A stretch of DNA of 64,000 bases, from positions 116,676-180,675 of the forward strand of contig CAVOGV010000012.1 in NCBI GenBank assembly GCA_963695445.1, written 5' to 3'. Made by a program: the position numbers and the translations under genes. The DNA comes from Thiohalocapsa sp963695445. GTDB taxonomy: Bacteria; Pseudomonadota; Gammaproteobacteria; Chromatiales; Chromatiaceae. Positions within the stretch are counted from its first letter, which is position 1, and each line of letters opens with the position of its first letter. A model generated the notes under the pieces. That model saw nothing but the letters and a program-made list of their open reading frames with translations. It did not search any database and had not been told where the DNA came from. Shown here one piece after another: positions 1 to 8,728 of this stretch.

Positions 1-2322
1 CGACGAACCGCTCCCAGTCGTCGCTGCTCTCCACGCCCCGCAGATCCACGAGAAACTGTGGCGCGTCCGCCAGGTCAAGGTCGACAAACAGGTTGGGAAA
101 GCCGTTCACCAGCGTCGGATAGACACTGAGGGTGTCTTCGTCGGGCAGCGCCTGACCGTCTTGAAACACGAGCGTGAATTGGGACTTGTAAACACGATTG
201 GCGATCAGGGAGTAGACCCGCGGCGGATTGCTCGAGCCAGCCTTCGCGCCGGCGCTCGGGCCGCTATCCGGGCCGTTTAGGCGCAGCGCAATGACGCTCG
301 GCAGGAAGCGCACGAAGCGCTGCCCCTTGACCGCGGTGAGCGTCGAGATGGCGCGCTCCCAGTCGTCGAATCCGCTCATCGGTGCGTTCAGTTCAACAGC
401 GGGCTTGCTACGCGGATTCAGCCGATCCGGCAGGGCGCTGATCGTGGGGCCGAGACGCTCGGCGATCTGATCCACCAGATCCAGCAGCGGCTGCTCCGCG
501 TCGACTTGGACACGGCTCGGCTGATCCGCGCCGGCAAAGGGCACCACCTCGAGCCCGATGGCGCCGACGCCCTGGGTCCAGCGCTGGCGGATGGACTCAC
601 GCTGATCCGGCGGCAACAGCAACAAGAAGCTGTCCTCGAACTCCTGGCGCAGGAAGTTAAAGAACAGCAAAGTCTCTAACTTCTGCCCATCGCCGGCCCA
701 ATACTCAAATCCGGCAACGGTGTCGTAATACATGCGTTCAAGCCCGCTGTAGCCCAGCAGCCAGAAGGTGCGCGGCACACCGCCTCGAGCACCCTGCAAC
801 ACGGAAACATTGGTCTCGTGGCGCAGCACCGTCAGCCAGGCGTTGCGGTTGTTCCCGTCACCGTCCCAGATCGCGTCCAGGGTCCAGCCGTCCGGATTCA
901 GACGCGCCTGCGCCTCGGCGTAGGCATCCAGGTAATCCCTGTTGCCGAAGGGCGAGCGATCCATGAACACATCCCAGGTCTCAAGCCCCAGCTTGGGGTT
1001 CTGCACCGAGACATCCTTCGACGGATCGAGAAAGAACACCCAGAACTGATCCTTGACCGCATAGGTGGCCGTCTGCCCGTTGCAGACCGGGCCATAGGTG
1101 ATGCCGCCGACGATGACCTCGGAGTTCTGCAGCAAGAAGCGATAGCGCGCCTCCGCTGGGATCGCGGCGAAGACCAGAAACGGATTACCGACATCCCAGG
1201 GCGGGTTCAGATCGCCGCCTTCGTCCCAGTCATCGGAAAAGAACAGCTGGCGCAGGCCCGCGATGTCAGCGCGCTTGAGACGCCAAAGCCAGAGATTCTT
1301 CTGCACCGGCGGATCGGTGATCTTCTGCAACCGATACCAGAACCGATCGACACCCGCATAACTGTAGGGATCATCGTAGGGCAAGCCGGTGCCGATCACC
1401 TCGACCGGCGGGATATCGATCTGACCCTTGCCCTCCCCCTCCGTGATGACCCGCGCGGGCGGCGTGCTGGATCGCACCAGTCGGAATCTATCGCCAGGAC
1501 TCTCCTCAAGCACGATCGTCGCCTGATAGACGTGCTCGAAGATGAAGCGACTGACCAACTGCTGGCGCGGGTCCGGATCATTGAAGAAGGTCCTCCCAGT
1601 CGACCACGATCGTCGGGTTGGCAACGGAGCGGGCCTGCGCCAGTTGCTCGTCCGACGGCCCCGGAGAACCGGCGGCAACCCAGTCCTTCAGGGTCTCGAA
1701 GTCCTGCCGGGAGATCGCGGGCAGACCGAACGGCATACCGAGCCCAGGATGCGCGCTCAACCGCTCCCGCAACGCCTCCGCGGTCGACGGGCAGGTGGCG
1801 GCAAAACGCGCTTGCCGCACCGCATCCACGCTCTGCCGCGAAAAGCCCGGGACATTCTCGCGCACACCCGCCTGGACCATCTGAAACAGCAACGAGCCGT
1901 CGAGGTTGTCCGGCGCCGAGCCGCCCCGAGCCAGGACGGGATAGAAGCCCCGCTCCCGCCAGGCCGCGGTGGAATGCGCCGCGTCCATGTCGGTCCGCGG
2001 ATAGTCCGTCAGGTGAAGGGTGTAGGGATTCTTGCCAAAGCCGCCGCGATCGACGCCCCGAAACGAGTCCAGCTTGACGTTGCAGGGCGATCCAAGGCAT
2101 CCATGGCACGCGATACAGCGTCGATTGAAGATCGGCTGAATCCGCGCGGAATAATCCGGGGGCGAGGTCGACCCTTCCGCGTCGGTCGGCCGTGCTGGTG
2201 GAGGCAGAGATGCTGGCAGGCGGTCGCTCAAGATGGTCCGCCGCCCGGGCCTCAAAGCCACCCAGCGCAAGACCCGCAAAGACGGATATCGCAACGACAC
2301 GAATCAAGCGCGAAAATGGCAT
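1..2322 (-). CDS. cti: Fatty acid cis/trans isomerase (Cti), frame-disrupted, C-terminus beyond window edge
   Basis: Periplasmic haem protein that isomerises cis unsaturated membrane fatty acids to trans under solvent or heat stress. The start at 2322 has a GGAG ribosome site and a Sec signal peptide (MPFSRLIRVVAISVFAGLAL). The frame shifts near 2215 into the segment holding the haem motif CIACH (IQPIFNRRCIACHGC) and GMPFGLPA. It shifts again near 1590, where the expected WE-(A/T)-FFN is broken by one extra base. From there it continues as QQLVSRFIFEHVY, then VRSSTPPARVITEG and LRHETNVSVLQG, to base 1. Joined, it gives about 770 residues, close to the full family length, so little is missing at the edge. 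Both breaks are one extra base; the conserved protein on each side argues for sequence error rather than decay. Family assignment is confident. Confidence 0.85.
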
Positions 2323-2595
2323 AGTCAGGCTCCAAGACCGATATCAAACCACGGTGCGGCAAGCCCACACCGAAATCCTCCCCGCGGGGATGCTGGTCGA
2401 ATGATGGACCAATGGGTGTCGGATATGAAGGGGATACGGTCGAACGGCAGCGCCGGGAGGCAGCGCCTTGGTGAGGGACTCATCAGCCCCGGCCAGCTGC
2501 ATGACCTTGATGCGCGCGGGTGTGAACGTTCAAGACCAAGCCGAACAAACCAGAACCTGCCAACATCAAGGTTCGCACGAACGGTGCACGCAAAC

Positions 2596-2631
2596 AAAAA
2601 GGACCTGCAGCGTGTGCTGTAGGCCCTTTTT
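2596..2631 (-). terminator. Rho-independent terminator of the initiator tRNA
   Basis: A G/C-rich inverted repeat (GGCCTACAGC / GCTGCAGGTC read on the minus strand, loop ACAC) is followed by CTTTTTG. It lies 8 bases downstream of the tRNA 3' end. The rest of 2323-2595, between this site and cti, holds nothing else I can support. Confidence 0.8.
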
Positions 2632-2639
2632 GTGCGCAT

Positions 2640-2716
<77 letters not shown>

Positions 2717-2884
2717 ACTGAGCCGCCTATATTAGCCGCCAAATACAGAGTTGGCAAGCCTTTGTGACAACTTTTTTCAAAGGGTGTGGATTGTTGTTCG
2801 CCCTCCCCGAACAGCTTGCCTGTGCTGAGGTATACGGGAGCAGTATGGGCTATTGGCAGAAGTCGCTTTACCTCATCGAGAAGC

Positions 2885-3466
2885 TCAGGGCTTAACCGCG
2901 AAGCTCTGCGGATAGGGATTGTCGTGGTTGCGCTCGATGACGATGTAGGGCCGGTTCGCGCCCTGGTGGCAGCCGTTGCAGCCTTCGAGCAGGTTGTCGT
3001 AGCGAGCGCTGATCTTGTCCTGATCGCCGATCTCGATGGCGGCCTCAAGCGCCTCGAAGGCGGGTTTCAGCGTCGAACTCAGCAGCGTTGGGATGGCGAT
3101 GCCGTCGTAGCTCTCGATCTTGGAGACGGCCTCGATGACCTCTTCGACCTCGTGGATGTAGAAGCCCTGCAGGTCACGGTTGCCGGCATCGATCGCCAGG
3201 CCGAGCTTATGACCGTAATACTGCATGTTGTGCATCAGGGTGAGCAGGGGCTGGCCTTCGAACGGAGAATGGTGCCCCCCTTCGTCTCCGGCTCTGGCAC
3301 CGGTTGGCCAAGTCACTCCCAGACTCAGACCCAGGCACAAGGTCAGGACGAGGGGCGGCGCTGAGCGCGCGGTTGGCATCCGCGTCTGGCACGATGAGAA
3401 GGTCGGCATCGGTCGGACAGCGGGAGAGTGTCTTTTCATTGGTTGGCTCCTCGGGTCTATCGTCAT
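2885..3466 (-). CDS. Exported mono-haem c-type cytochrome
   Basis: A 193-residue protein with a basic N-terminus, a hydrophobic export segment (LVLTLCLGLSLGV) and a single haem motif CNGCH near residue 165. The mature part is mostly helical, with a C-terminal haem site, an arrangement reminiscent of cytochrome c'. It begins 21 bases after the di-haem cytochrome gene and is likely co-transcribed as an electron-transfer partner. The start could also be the Met about nine codons further in. The redox partner and substrate cannot be read from sequence. Confidence 0.75.
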   Translation of the reverse strand: MTIDPRSQPMKRHSPAVRPMPTFSSCQTRMPTARSAPPLVLTLCLGLSLGVTWPTGARAGDEGGHHSPFEGQPLLTLMHNMQYYGHKLGLAIDAGNRDLQGFYIHEVEEVIEAVSKIESYDGIAIPTLLSSTLKPAFEALEAAIEIGDQDKISARYDNLLEGCNGCHQGANRPYIVIERNHDNPYPQSFAVKP

Positions 3467-3487
3467 TGCAGTGGATCGTGGTCGGGG

Positions 3488-4915
3488 TCACAGCGTCTTC
3501 AGATACTCCAACAGCGCGCGGCGCTCATCCGCGGCAAGCACGTCGCCGAAGTCGTGGCCCTGATTGCCAAAACCTGGGCGCGTGGTGTCGTAGACCCATT
3601 TTTGTTCATCCAGGCTTGCGAACTGCTCGCGGCCTTGCGTGAGGCTGCGGTAGCTCCAGCCGAGCGCGGACTGGTCGTAGCTCGGGGCATCGCCGTCGAA
3701 GCGCCAGCGGGTCGGTCGGGCAGCGGTATCAAGCAGCGCCGCCAGGGTCGGCACCGAGCCATTGTGTAGATAGGGTGCGGTGGCCCAAACCCCGTCGAGC
3801 GGCGGTGCAACGTATCCCAGGGCGGGCTGGCTGCTGGAGTCTTCGCCGTAGAAGGAGGCGTTGAACCAACGCACGAAACGCTCGCCATCGGTATAAGCCC
3901 GCTCCGCCAGCATCGGGTCGGTACCGACCTTGTCCAGCGCGACCAGCTTGTTCGGGTAGCGCGCCTCGGCGCCGTAGGTGCCATGACACTTTTTGCATTC
4001 GGACTTGAACAGTTCCTCGCCGGCCGCGGCTAATTCGGCATCGACCGGATAGGGATAATCCGGCGCTTGCAGGGTAGCCAGATAGGCGCGCACGTCCTTG
4101 AACCAGGCATCGATGGCGCGCGCCTCGGCCACCGAGTCGGTGCAAGTGGTGGAGGCTAGCATCATGTACCGCACGTGGTCGCCTCGGCCCTCGCCGTTGT
4201 AGAACATCGCGTGCTTCTTACCGACGTTCCACCAGGGCGGGACGCTGACCGGCATCATATCCGTCGGCGGCAGCTCCATCAGGGGTTCATCCGACCAGGC
4301 CAGCGTCTTCGGATCGCGGTGCGCCATCAGCGCCAACGTCAGCGCGATGGCGGGGTTGGCGCCGACGGTGTCGGTCATGGCCCAGGGCGCGATGGCCGAG
4401 ATGCGGTCCGCCCAGCGTTGCCATTCGGCGGCATCGACCTCCCCTTCCACGTAGGCGCCGGCGGCCTCCACCGCCATGACCGGATCGCCGGTGAAGTCCA
4501 GAAACTCGTTGCCGAGGCCGATCACCAACTCGCCGTTCAACGGCGCCGCATGGCAGCCGAGACAGTTGCTGGTGACCAGCTCGGCGCCACTGTCGGCGGT
4601 GAAGGCGGTGACCGCGTAGGGCAACGCGGCGTTGCGTCCGCGACGACCGGGCAGCTCGAACTCCGGGGCGGGATCGCCGGTGCTGGCGGCGTAGGCGCGA
4701 TACGGCAGACCACAGGTGACCACGGCACGATTGACTAGCGCGTCGTAGCCCGCGGCCGCATCGCCGGGACGCTGGGCGGTGGCCGGGATCACGCCCGGCT
4801 CGGCCTTGGTGGCCTCGGCCGGGCCGTCCCCTTCGCAGCCGCTCAGCGTGAGCGCGGCAAGCAGCGCGGCCACAACGGCAAGCTTCGGGGCGGAAATCAG
4901 CATGCACAGGCGCAT
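3488..4915 (-). CDS. Di-haem c-type cytochrome lipoprotein, MauG/RoxA-like
   Basis: A 475-residue protein with a type II signal peptide (lipobox LSGC, residues 24-27), so probably anchored in a membrane facing the periplasm. Two haem motifs are visible, CLGCH at 118-122 and CKKCH at 307-311. The motif TAPYLHNGSVPTL after the second haem is typical of the di-haem peroxidase/MauG/RoxA group. At 475 residues it is shorter than RoxA rubber oxygenases and longer than bacterial cytochrome c peroxidases, so the substrate is unknown. It is followed by the small cytochrome gene and likely forms an operon with it. Confidence 0.8.
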   Translation of the reverse strand: MRLCMLISAPKLAVVAALLAALTLSGCEGDGPAEATKAEPGVIPATAQRPGDAAAGYDALVNRAVVTCGLPYRAYAASTGDPAPEFELPGRRGRNAALPYAVTAFTADSGAELVTSNCLGCHAAPLNGELVIGLGNEFLDFTGDPVMAVEAAGAYVEGEVDAAEWQRWADRISAIAPWAMTDTVGANPAIALTLALMAHRDPKTLAWSDEPLMELPPTDMMPVSVPPWWNVGKKHAMFYNGEGRGDHVRYMMLASTTCTDSVAEARAIDAWFKDVRAYLATLQAPDYPYPVDAELAAAGEELFKSECKKCHGTYGAEARYPNKLVALDKVGTDPMLAERAYTDGERFVRWFNASFYGEDSSSQPALGYVAPPLDGVWATAPYLHNGSVPTLAALLDTAARPTRWRFDGDAPSYDQSALGWSYRSLTQGREQFASLDEQKWVYDTTRPGFGNQGHDFGDVLAADERRALLEYLKTL

Positions 4916-4964
4916 GGGGTCGACCTTTGTTGAGATGCAGAATGCTTTGTGGCGTCGAATCGGC

Positions 4965-6336
4965 TCAGGTTCCCGAATCGGTGGCGTAACCGCTCAGGTC
5001 CATGCGCCCGCTGCCGGTGACCGGTTCGCCGTCACGGCTGCCGGACAGGGTCACCAGCCCGCTCCAGATGCGCCCGGCGGACGCCATTCCGGGCACTAGC
5101 TCCTGTTGCGGCAACAAGGGCTCTAGGGCCACATCAAGCCCCAGCGCTGGCAGGGTCAGACGCCACCATAGCGGATAGCGGGCGCCGTCCTGCGGGCTTG
5201 GCCAGGTGGCGCTGCTAGGCTCCAGGGTCAGCTCCCGCCGCTGAAACAGACGCGTTTCGCCATCACGGGCGATGGCGAGACAGGTCGGTATCGGTGTACC
5301 GCTGCCGCCTCGCCGGCGCAGTTGCAGGCACATCAGTTCTGTGCTGTCGTCGAGCTGCAACGAAAAACGGTTCAGGGACAGCTGACCACGTTGACCGACC
5401 AGTCCACCCGCCACCGAGCCCCAGGCGTGTTCGAGCCAGGCGGTGCCCCTGACCTGAACGGCTACCTGGCCGGGCACCTGAACGGACTGGTCGCTCCAAG
5501 TTGAACCCGAGGCTTGTCCAGTGGATACTTGCGCGGCCGATGGCTGATTCGGGAGCAGCCGCGGGTCAGCAGTCGAACCAACCTCGACATCCGTCCGAGC
5601 CTGCCCCCCGAGGGTCAACCTGCCCTCGATCGTCAAGCGGGGTTGTAAGTAAAAGTGAAAGCCCGGCCCCTGCCCGGCGCCATCGCCATTGCCATTGCCA
5701 TTGCCAGTACCGGCAGCGCCGAACAGAGCCGCCTGAGTCTCGGTCACCACCGGCTTGCTCGGTGTCAATCGAAGCGTTAACCGCGTGTCATCGACAGCCG
5801 CTTCGAGTACCAGAACATCGCCCTCACCCTGCGCCAACGACCAGTCCTCGAGCCATACTCTGAACGGACTAGCCTCGGCACCGGCCAAGCCGCCCGCGGC
5901 GCGGCTCAGGCGTTCGGTGGTCGCGATCTCCTCGCCCGCCTCCGACACCAACACAAGGCGCGACAACATCACGGCATTCGCCGCAAACGCCGACGCGCGT
6001 TGTCGCCCAGGCGGTGCGAGCCCGATGCGCACAAAGGTCAGTCGCAGGCCATAGCGGCGCCCGCCATCATCGACGAGCTGGCCGCTGAGATCCCAAACCT
6101 CGCCGCGGTAGTCCGGATGCGGACCCAGGTCCCGCGGGAAGTCGAACGTCCAGTCGCCCTGCCCGTCAGCGAAGCCGTCGGCATCGCCCTCGAGGGCCGC
6201 GGCAAAAGCAGCGGGGTCGATACCGGTAGTCGGGGGCTCGGTCGCGTCCGGCCAGAGCGCCCAGGTCGCCCCGGCTAGCTAAGACGAATGCCAACAGCGG
6301 CCTGGCCGAACGAAATAGGCGCCCTCGTGACAGCAC
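4965..6336 (-). CDS. AttH/CrtC-type lipocalin-like exported protein, frame-disrupted near N-terminus
   Basis: The main body carries the AttH/hydroxyneurosporene-synthase-like pattern: FPRDLGPHPDYRGEVWDLSG near the N-terminus, an internal WLEHAWGS and a C-terminal GSGRMDLSGYATDSG. These proteins fold as paired lipocalin barrels and usually act on hydrophobic ligands in the envelope. The export signal (FRSARPLLAFVLA) lies in another frame starting at GTG 6334-6336, and one extra base near 6275 separates it from the body. A (GGCAAT)n hexanucleotide tract at about 5684-5715 codes for alternating Asn-Gly. The start is tentative. It is separated from the M48 protease by only a few bases. Confidence 0.65.
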
Positions 6337-6342
6337 GACCGA

Positions 6343-7143
6343 TCAACCGGCACGCGCCTTGGCGCGCTCGTACTCGGCGCGCGCCCGCGGCAGCATCTGC
6401 TCGAGTTCGGCAATGCGGCGGGCATCGAGCGGGTGGGTACTGAGGAATTCCGGCGGCTTGCCACCGCGCTTGGCGTTGTAGGCGGCAAAGCGCTTCCAAA
6501 ATTCGATCGCCTCCGCCGGGTCGTAGCCGGCACGGGCCATGTAGATCAGGCCGAGTTCGTCCGCCTCCAGCTCGTGCGTTCGGGAGTACGGCAGCATCAC
6601 GCCATACTGTGCCCCGAGTCCGTAGGCTTGCATTGCCATGTCGCGCGTGGCACCCGACTCGGCGCCTAGCGCAGCGCCCAAGATGGCGCCGCCAATCTGC
6701 ACCGCCATCCCCTGCGACATGCGCTCGGCGCTGTGGCGGGCAACGGCGTGCGCTACCTCGTGCCCCATCACGGTCGCCATACCGGCCTCGTTCTTGGTGA
6801 TCGGCAGGATGCCGGTGTTGATGCCGACCTTGCCGCCCGGCAGCGCAAACGCATTGGGGGTGTCGTCCTTGAATAACACGAACTCCCATTGCGCGTTAGG
6901 CAGCGGCGCGACGCGCGAGATGCGCTGGCCGACCTTGCGGACCAGCTCCGCGTCTTTGCCGGTTGTGATCACGGGCTGATCCCGCTTGATTTCGTTGAAG
7001 GCCTGTATGCCCATTCGCGCCTCCTCGGATGGGCTCACCAGCAGCAGTTGCTGACGGCCTGTCTCCGGCGCCGTCGCGCAGCCCGACATCAGCGAAAACA
7101 CCGCCGAGGCGGCCAAGAGCAACGCCAGCGTCTTGTCGAACAT
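6343..7143 (-). CDS. M48-family metalloprotease lipoprotein
   Basis: A 266-residue protein with lipobox MSGC (N-terminal signal MFDKTLALLLAASAVFSLMS), predicting a periplasm-facing lipoprotein. The zinc motif HEVAH is at about residues 127-131, with a downstream glutamate in ELEADELG (third zinc ligand). The family (LoiP/BepA/YcaL group) degrades misfolded outer-membrane proteins. LSTHPLDARRIAEL near the C-terminus is the usual family ending. The gene starts at ATG 7143, preceded by GGAGGTATCGG. Confidence 0.9.
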   Translation of the reverse strand: MFDKTLALLLAASAVFSLMSGCATAPETGRQQLLLVSPSEEARMGIQAFNEIKRDQPVITTGKDAELVRKVGQRISRVAPLPNAQWEFVLFKDDTPNAFALPGGKVGINTGILPITKNEAGMATVMGHEVAHAVARHSAERMSQGMAVQIGGAILGAALGAESGATRDMAMQAYGLGAQYGVMLPYSRTHELEADELGLIYMARAGYDPAEAIEFWKRFAAYNAKRGGKPPEFLSTHPLDARRIAELEQMLPRARAEYERAKARAG

Positions 7144-7542
7144 GTCCGATACCTCCTTCCGAAGTCCATTGCAGCCCCATATCGGGCGCAGTCAGGTGTG
7201 TAAAGTCAACTGAATGCCGCTGTTGACATCCTAAGGGTGCCGCGGCACTGGCCAGCTAGCCACTGTCGTTTAAATGGCGCCCGCGAGCTAAAAAAGCACG
7301 TCCAGCACATGGCCAGCCTGAAATTTGGCGCATCGGTGAGAATTCGACCGCCGCCAGGGACGCCAGCAGCGCCGATTGTGCGCAGACTTGTTCTCGATCA
7401 GGCAATCCTCGATGCTTAGCGATGTAAACTGCCCCTACAGTGAGGTCGGCGCGGACGCAGCAGACAAGCGCCCTCCGGTTGTTGGGCGTTGGCGCTTACG
7501 CCAGCTGCCCGGCCGCAATGACAAGGTAATGAGGAGGCGCTC
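7144..7542. other. Divergent intergenic region between the M48 protease and DUF3775 genes
   Basis: About 400 bases without a supportable gene. It must hold the promoters of both flanking genes. A TTGACA hexamer lies at 7223-7228 without a convincing -10, and a perfect 12-bp palindrome GTGCCGCGGCAC lies at about 7238-7249. A GAGGAGG-like ribosome site precedes the plus-strand gene. Confidence 0.4.
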
Positions 7543-7932
7543 ATGCGGTTGCATATCAGGCTCGAAACACTTTGCAGCCTTATCTCTCTGGCCCGTGAGT
7601 TTCAGGCCAAGGAAGAAGTCGTGATCCCTGAAGTCCCAGACAGCCCAACGGAGGATTGGGCCCTGCAGGTGCTCGCGGATCATAGCGACGACTATAGCCT
7701 GGCGGAATTCCGTGGAATCGTCGAAGACATGTCCGAACGCCAGCGCGCAGAACTGGTGGCGCTGATGTGGCTCGGCCGAGGCGACTACAGCATCGACGAG
7801 TGGGAGCAGGCAGTCGATGATGCCCTCGGCGACTTCAGCATCCGAGCCGGCGAATACGTGCTGGCGCATCCGATGATCTCGGACCACTTCGAAGAGGGCC
7901 TAATCGCCCACGGATTGTCCTGCGAGGAGTGA
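7543..7932 (+). CDS. DUF3775 domain protein
   Basis: A 129-residue acidic cytoplasmic protein without signal or membrane segments. The C-terminal half (LVALMWLGRGDYSIDEWEQA, YVLAHPMISDHFEEGL) matches the DUF3775 pattern as I know it. The function of that family is unknown. The gene stands alone, divergent from the M48 gene and convergent with lolA. An ATGAGGAGG ribosome site lies just upstream. Confidence 0.7.
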   Translation: MRLHIRLETLCSLISLAREFQAKEEVVIPEVPDSPTEDWALQVLADHSDDYSLAEFRGIVEDMSERQRAELVALMWLGRGDYSIDEWEQAVDDALGDFSIRAGEYVLAHPMISDHFEEGLIAHGLSCEE

Positions 7933-7972
7933 GGTCGCCTGACCTCGGTCTCATACCGGGCAGGCCGCCCGG
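7931..7972. terminator. Two hairpins between convergent DUF3775 and lolA genes
   Basis: GAGGTC-GCCT-GACCTC at 7931-7946, starting on the stop codon, and CCGGGC-AGGCC-GCCCGG at 7956-7972. There is no T-run, so they may act as Rho-assisted or mRNA-end structures. Confidence 0.45.
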
Positions 7973-8059
7973 ATGAGGTTGTGATGCCCACGGGTCGATT
8001 GAGGCGAGCCACAGACCGACAACGGCGCGACGCCGCGATGCGCGCCGGCGATGCCGAGC

Positions 8060-8728
8060 TCAATCGATTTTCAGAAAATCCGCTCCAGCGGGCCGCTTGA
8101 AGCGGAACATGGCGTATTGAAGCTGTGGATTGCGGTCGAGATCCGTAAAGATAAAGCGCGTGAGCTGCCCGAAACGATCTTCCATCACCAGGGTGTCCAG
8201 TTCCCCGTCGACGAAGCCGATCTGCAACTTTTCGACGTCTGTCTCCGTCGTTTTCGGGACCAGTTCGGCCCAGACGCGACCATCGCCGCGGTCGATATTA
8301 CGCATGGTGAAGTACTTTTCTGGCGGCTCGTTGCTGGCAAGCAACTGTGCCGGGGTACCGTCCAGGATCGCCTTCTGGCTGCGGTGACTGACCTGAGCTA
8401 GCTCCTTGTCGTAGACATAGATGCGCTTGCCGTCGGCGACGATCAGCTGCTCAGACGGGGTCTCGTAGTCCCAGCGAAAACGATTCGGTCGCAGCAGGTA
8501 GAAGGTGCCTCGAGATTCGATCATCTCGCCACCGTCGGCGGCGAGTGTGATCTGTCGAAAGTCCGCCTGCAGGCTGTTGAGCCCGCGCAGGTAATCTTTG
8601 ACCATGGTCACACCGTCGGCGGCGAAGGCGTGAGTCATGCCTAGCACGGCATACAGCAGGATGCCTAACAACAGAACGGGGCCGGCGGATAGCTCGGGGC
8701 GGCGATAGCAAGCAATTGGGTACAACAA
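8060..8728 (-). CDS. lolA: Outer-membrane lipoprotein carrier LolA
   Basis: A 222-residue periplasmic chaperone that takes lipoproteins from LolCDE to LolB. A signal segment (LLLGILLYAVLGMTHAFA) is followed by the LolA core: LNSLQADFRQ, ESRGTFYLLRPNRFRWDYE with the conserved FRWDYE, and a C-terminal FRFKRPAGADFL. The start is one base upstream of the ftsK stop, so the two genes are one transcription unit, an arrangement common in gammaproteobacteria. Confidence 0.95.
   Translation of the reverse strand: MLYPIACYRRPELSAGPVLLLGILLYAVLGMTHAFAADGVTMVKDYLRGLNSLQADFRQITLAADGGEMIESRGTFYLLRPNRFRWDYETPSEQLIVADGKRIYVYDKELAQVSHRSQKAILDGTPAQLLASNEPPEKYFTMRNIDRGDGRVWAELVPKTTETDVEKLQIGFVDGELDTLVMEDRFGQLTRFIFTDLDRNPQLQYAMFRFKRPAGADFLKID

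Noticed and set aside
818..2077. A 419-codon plus-strand frame at the left end
   Set aside because: Antisense to cti; no recognisable protein sequence.
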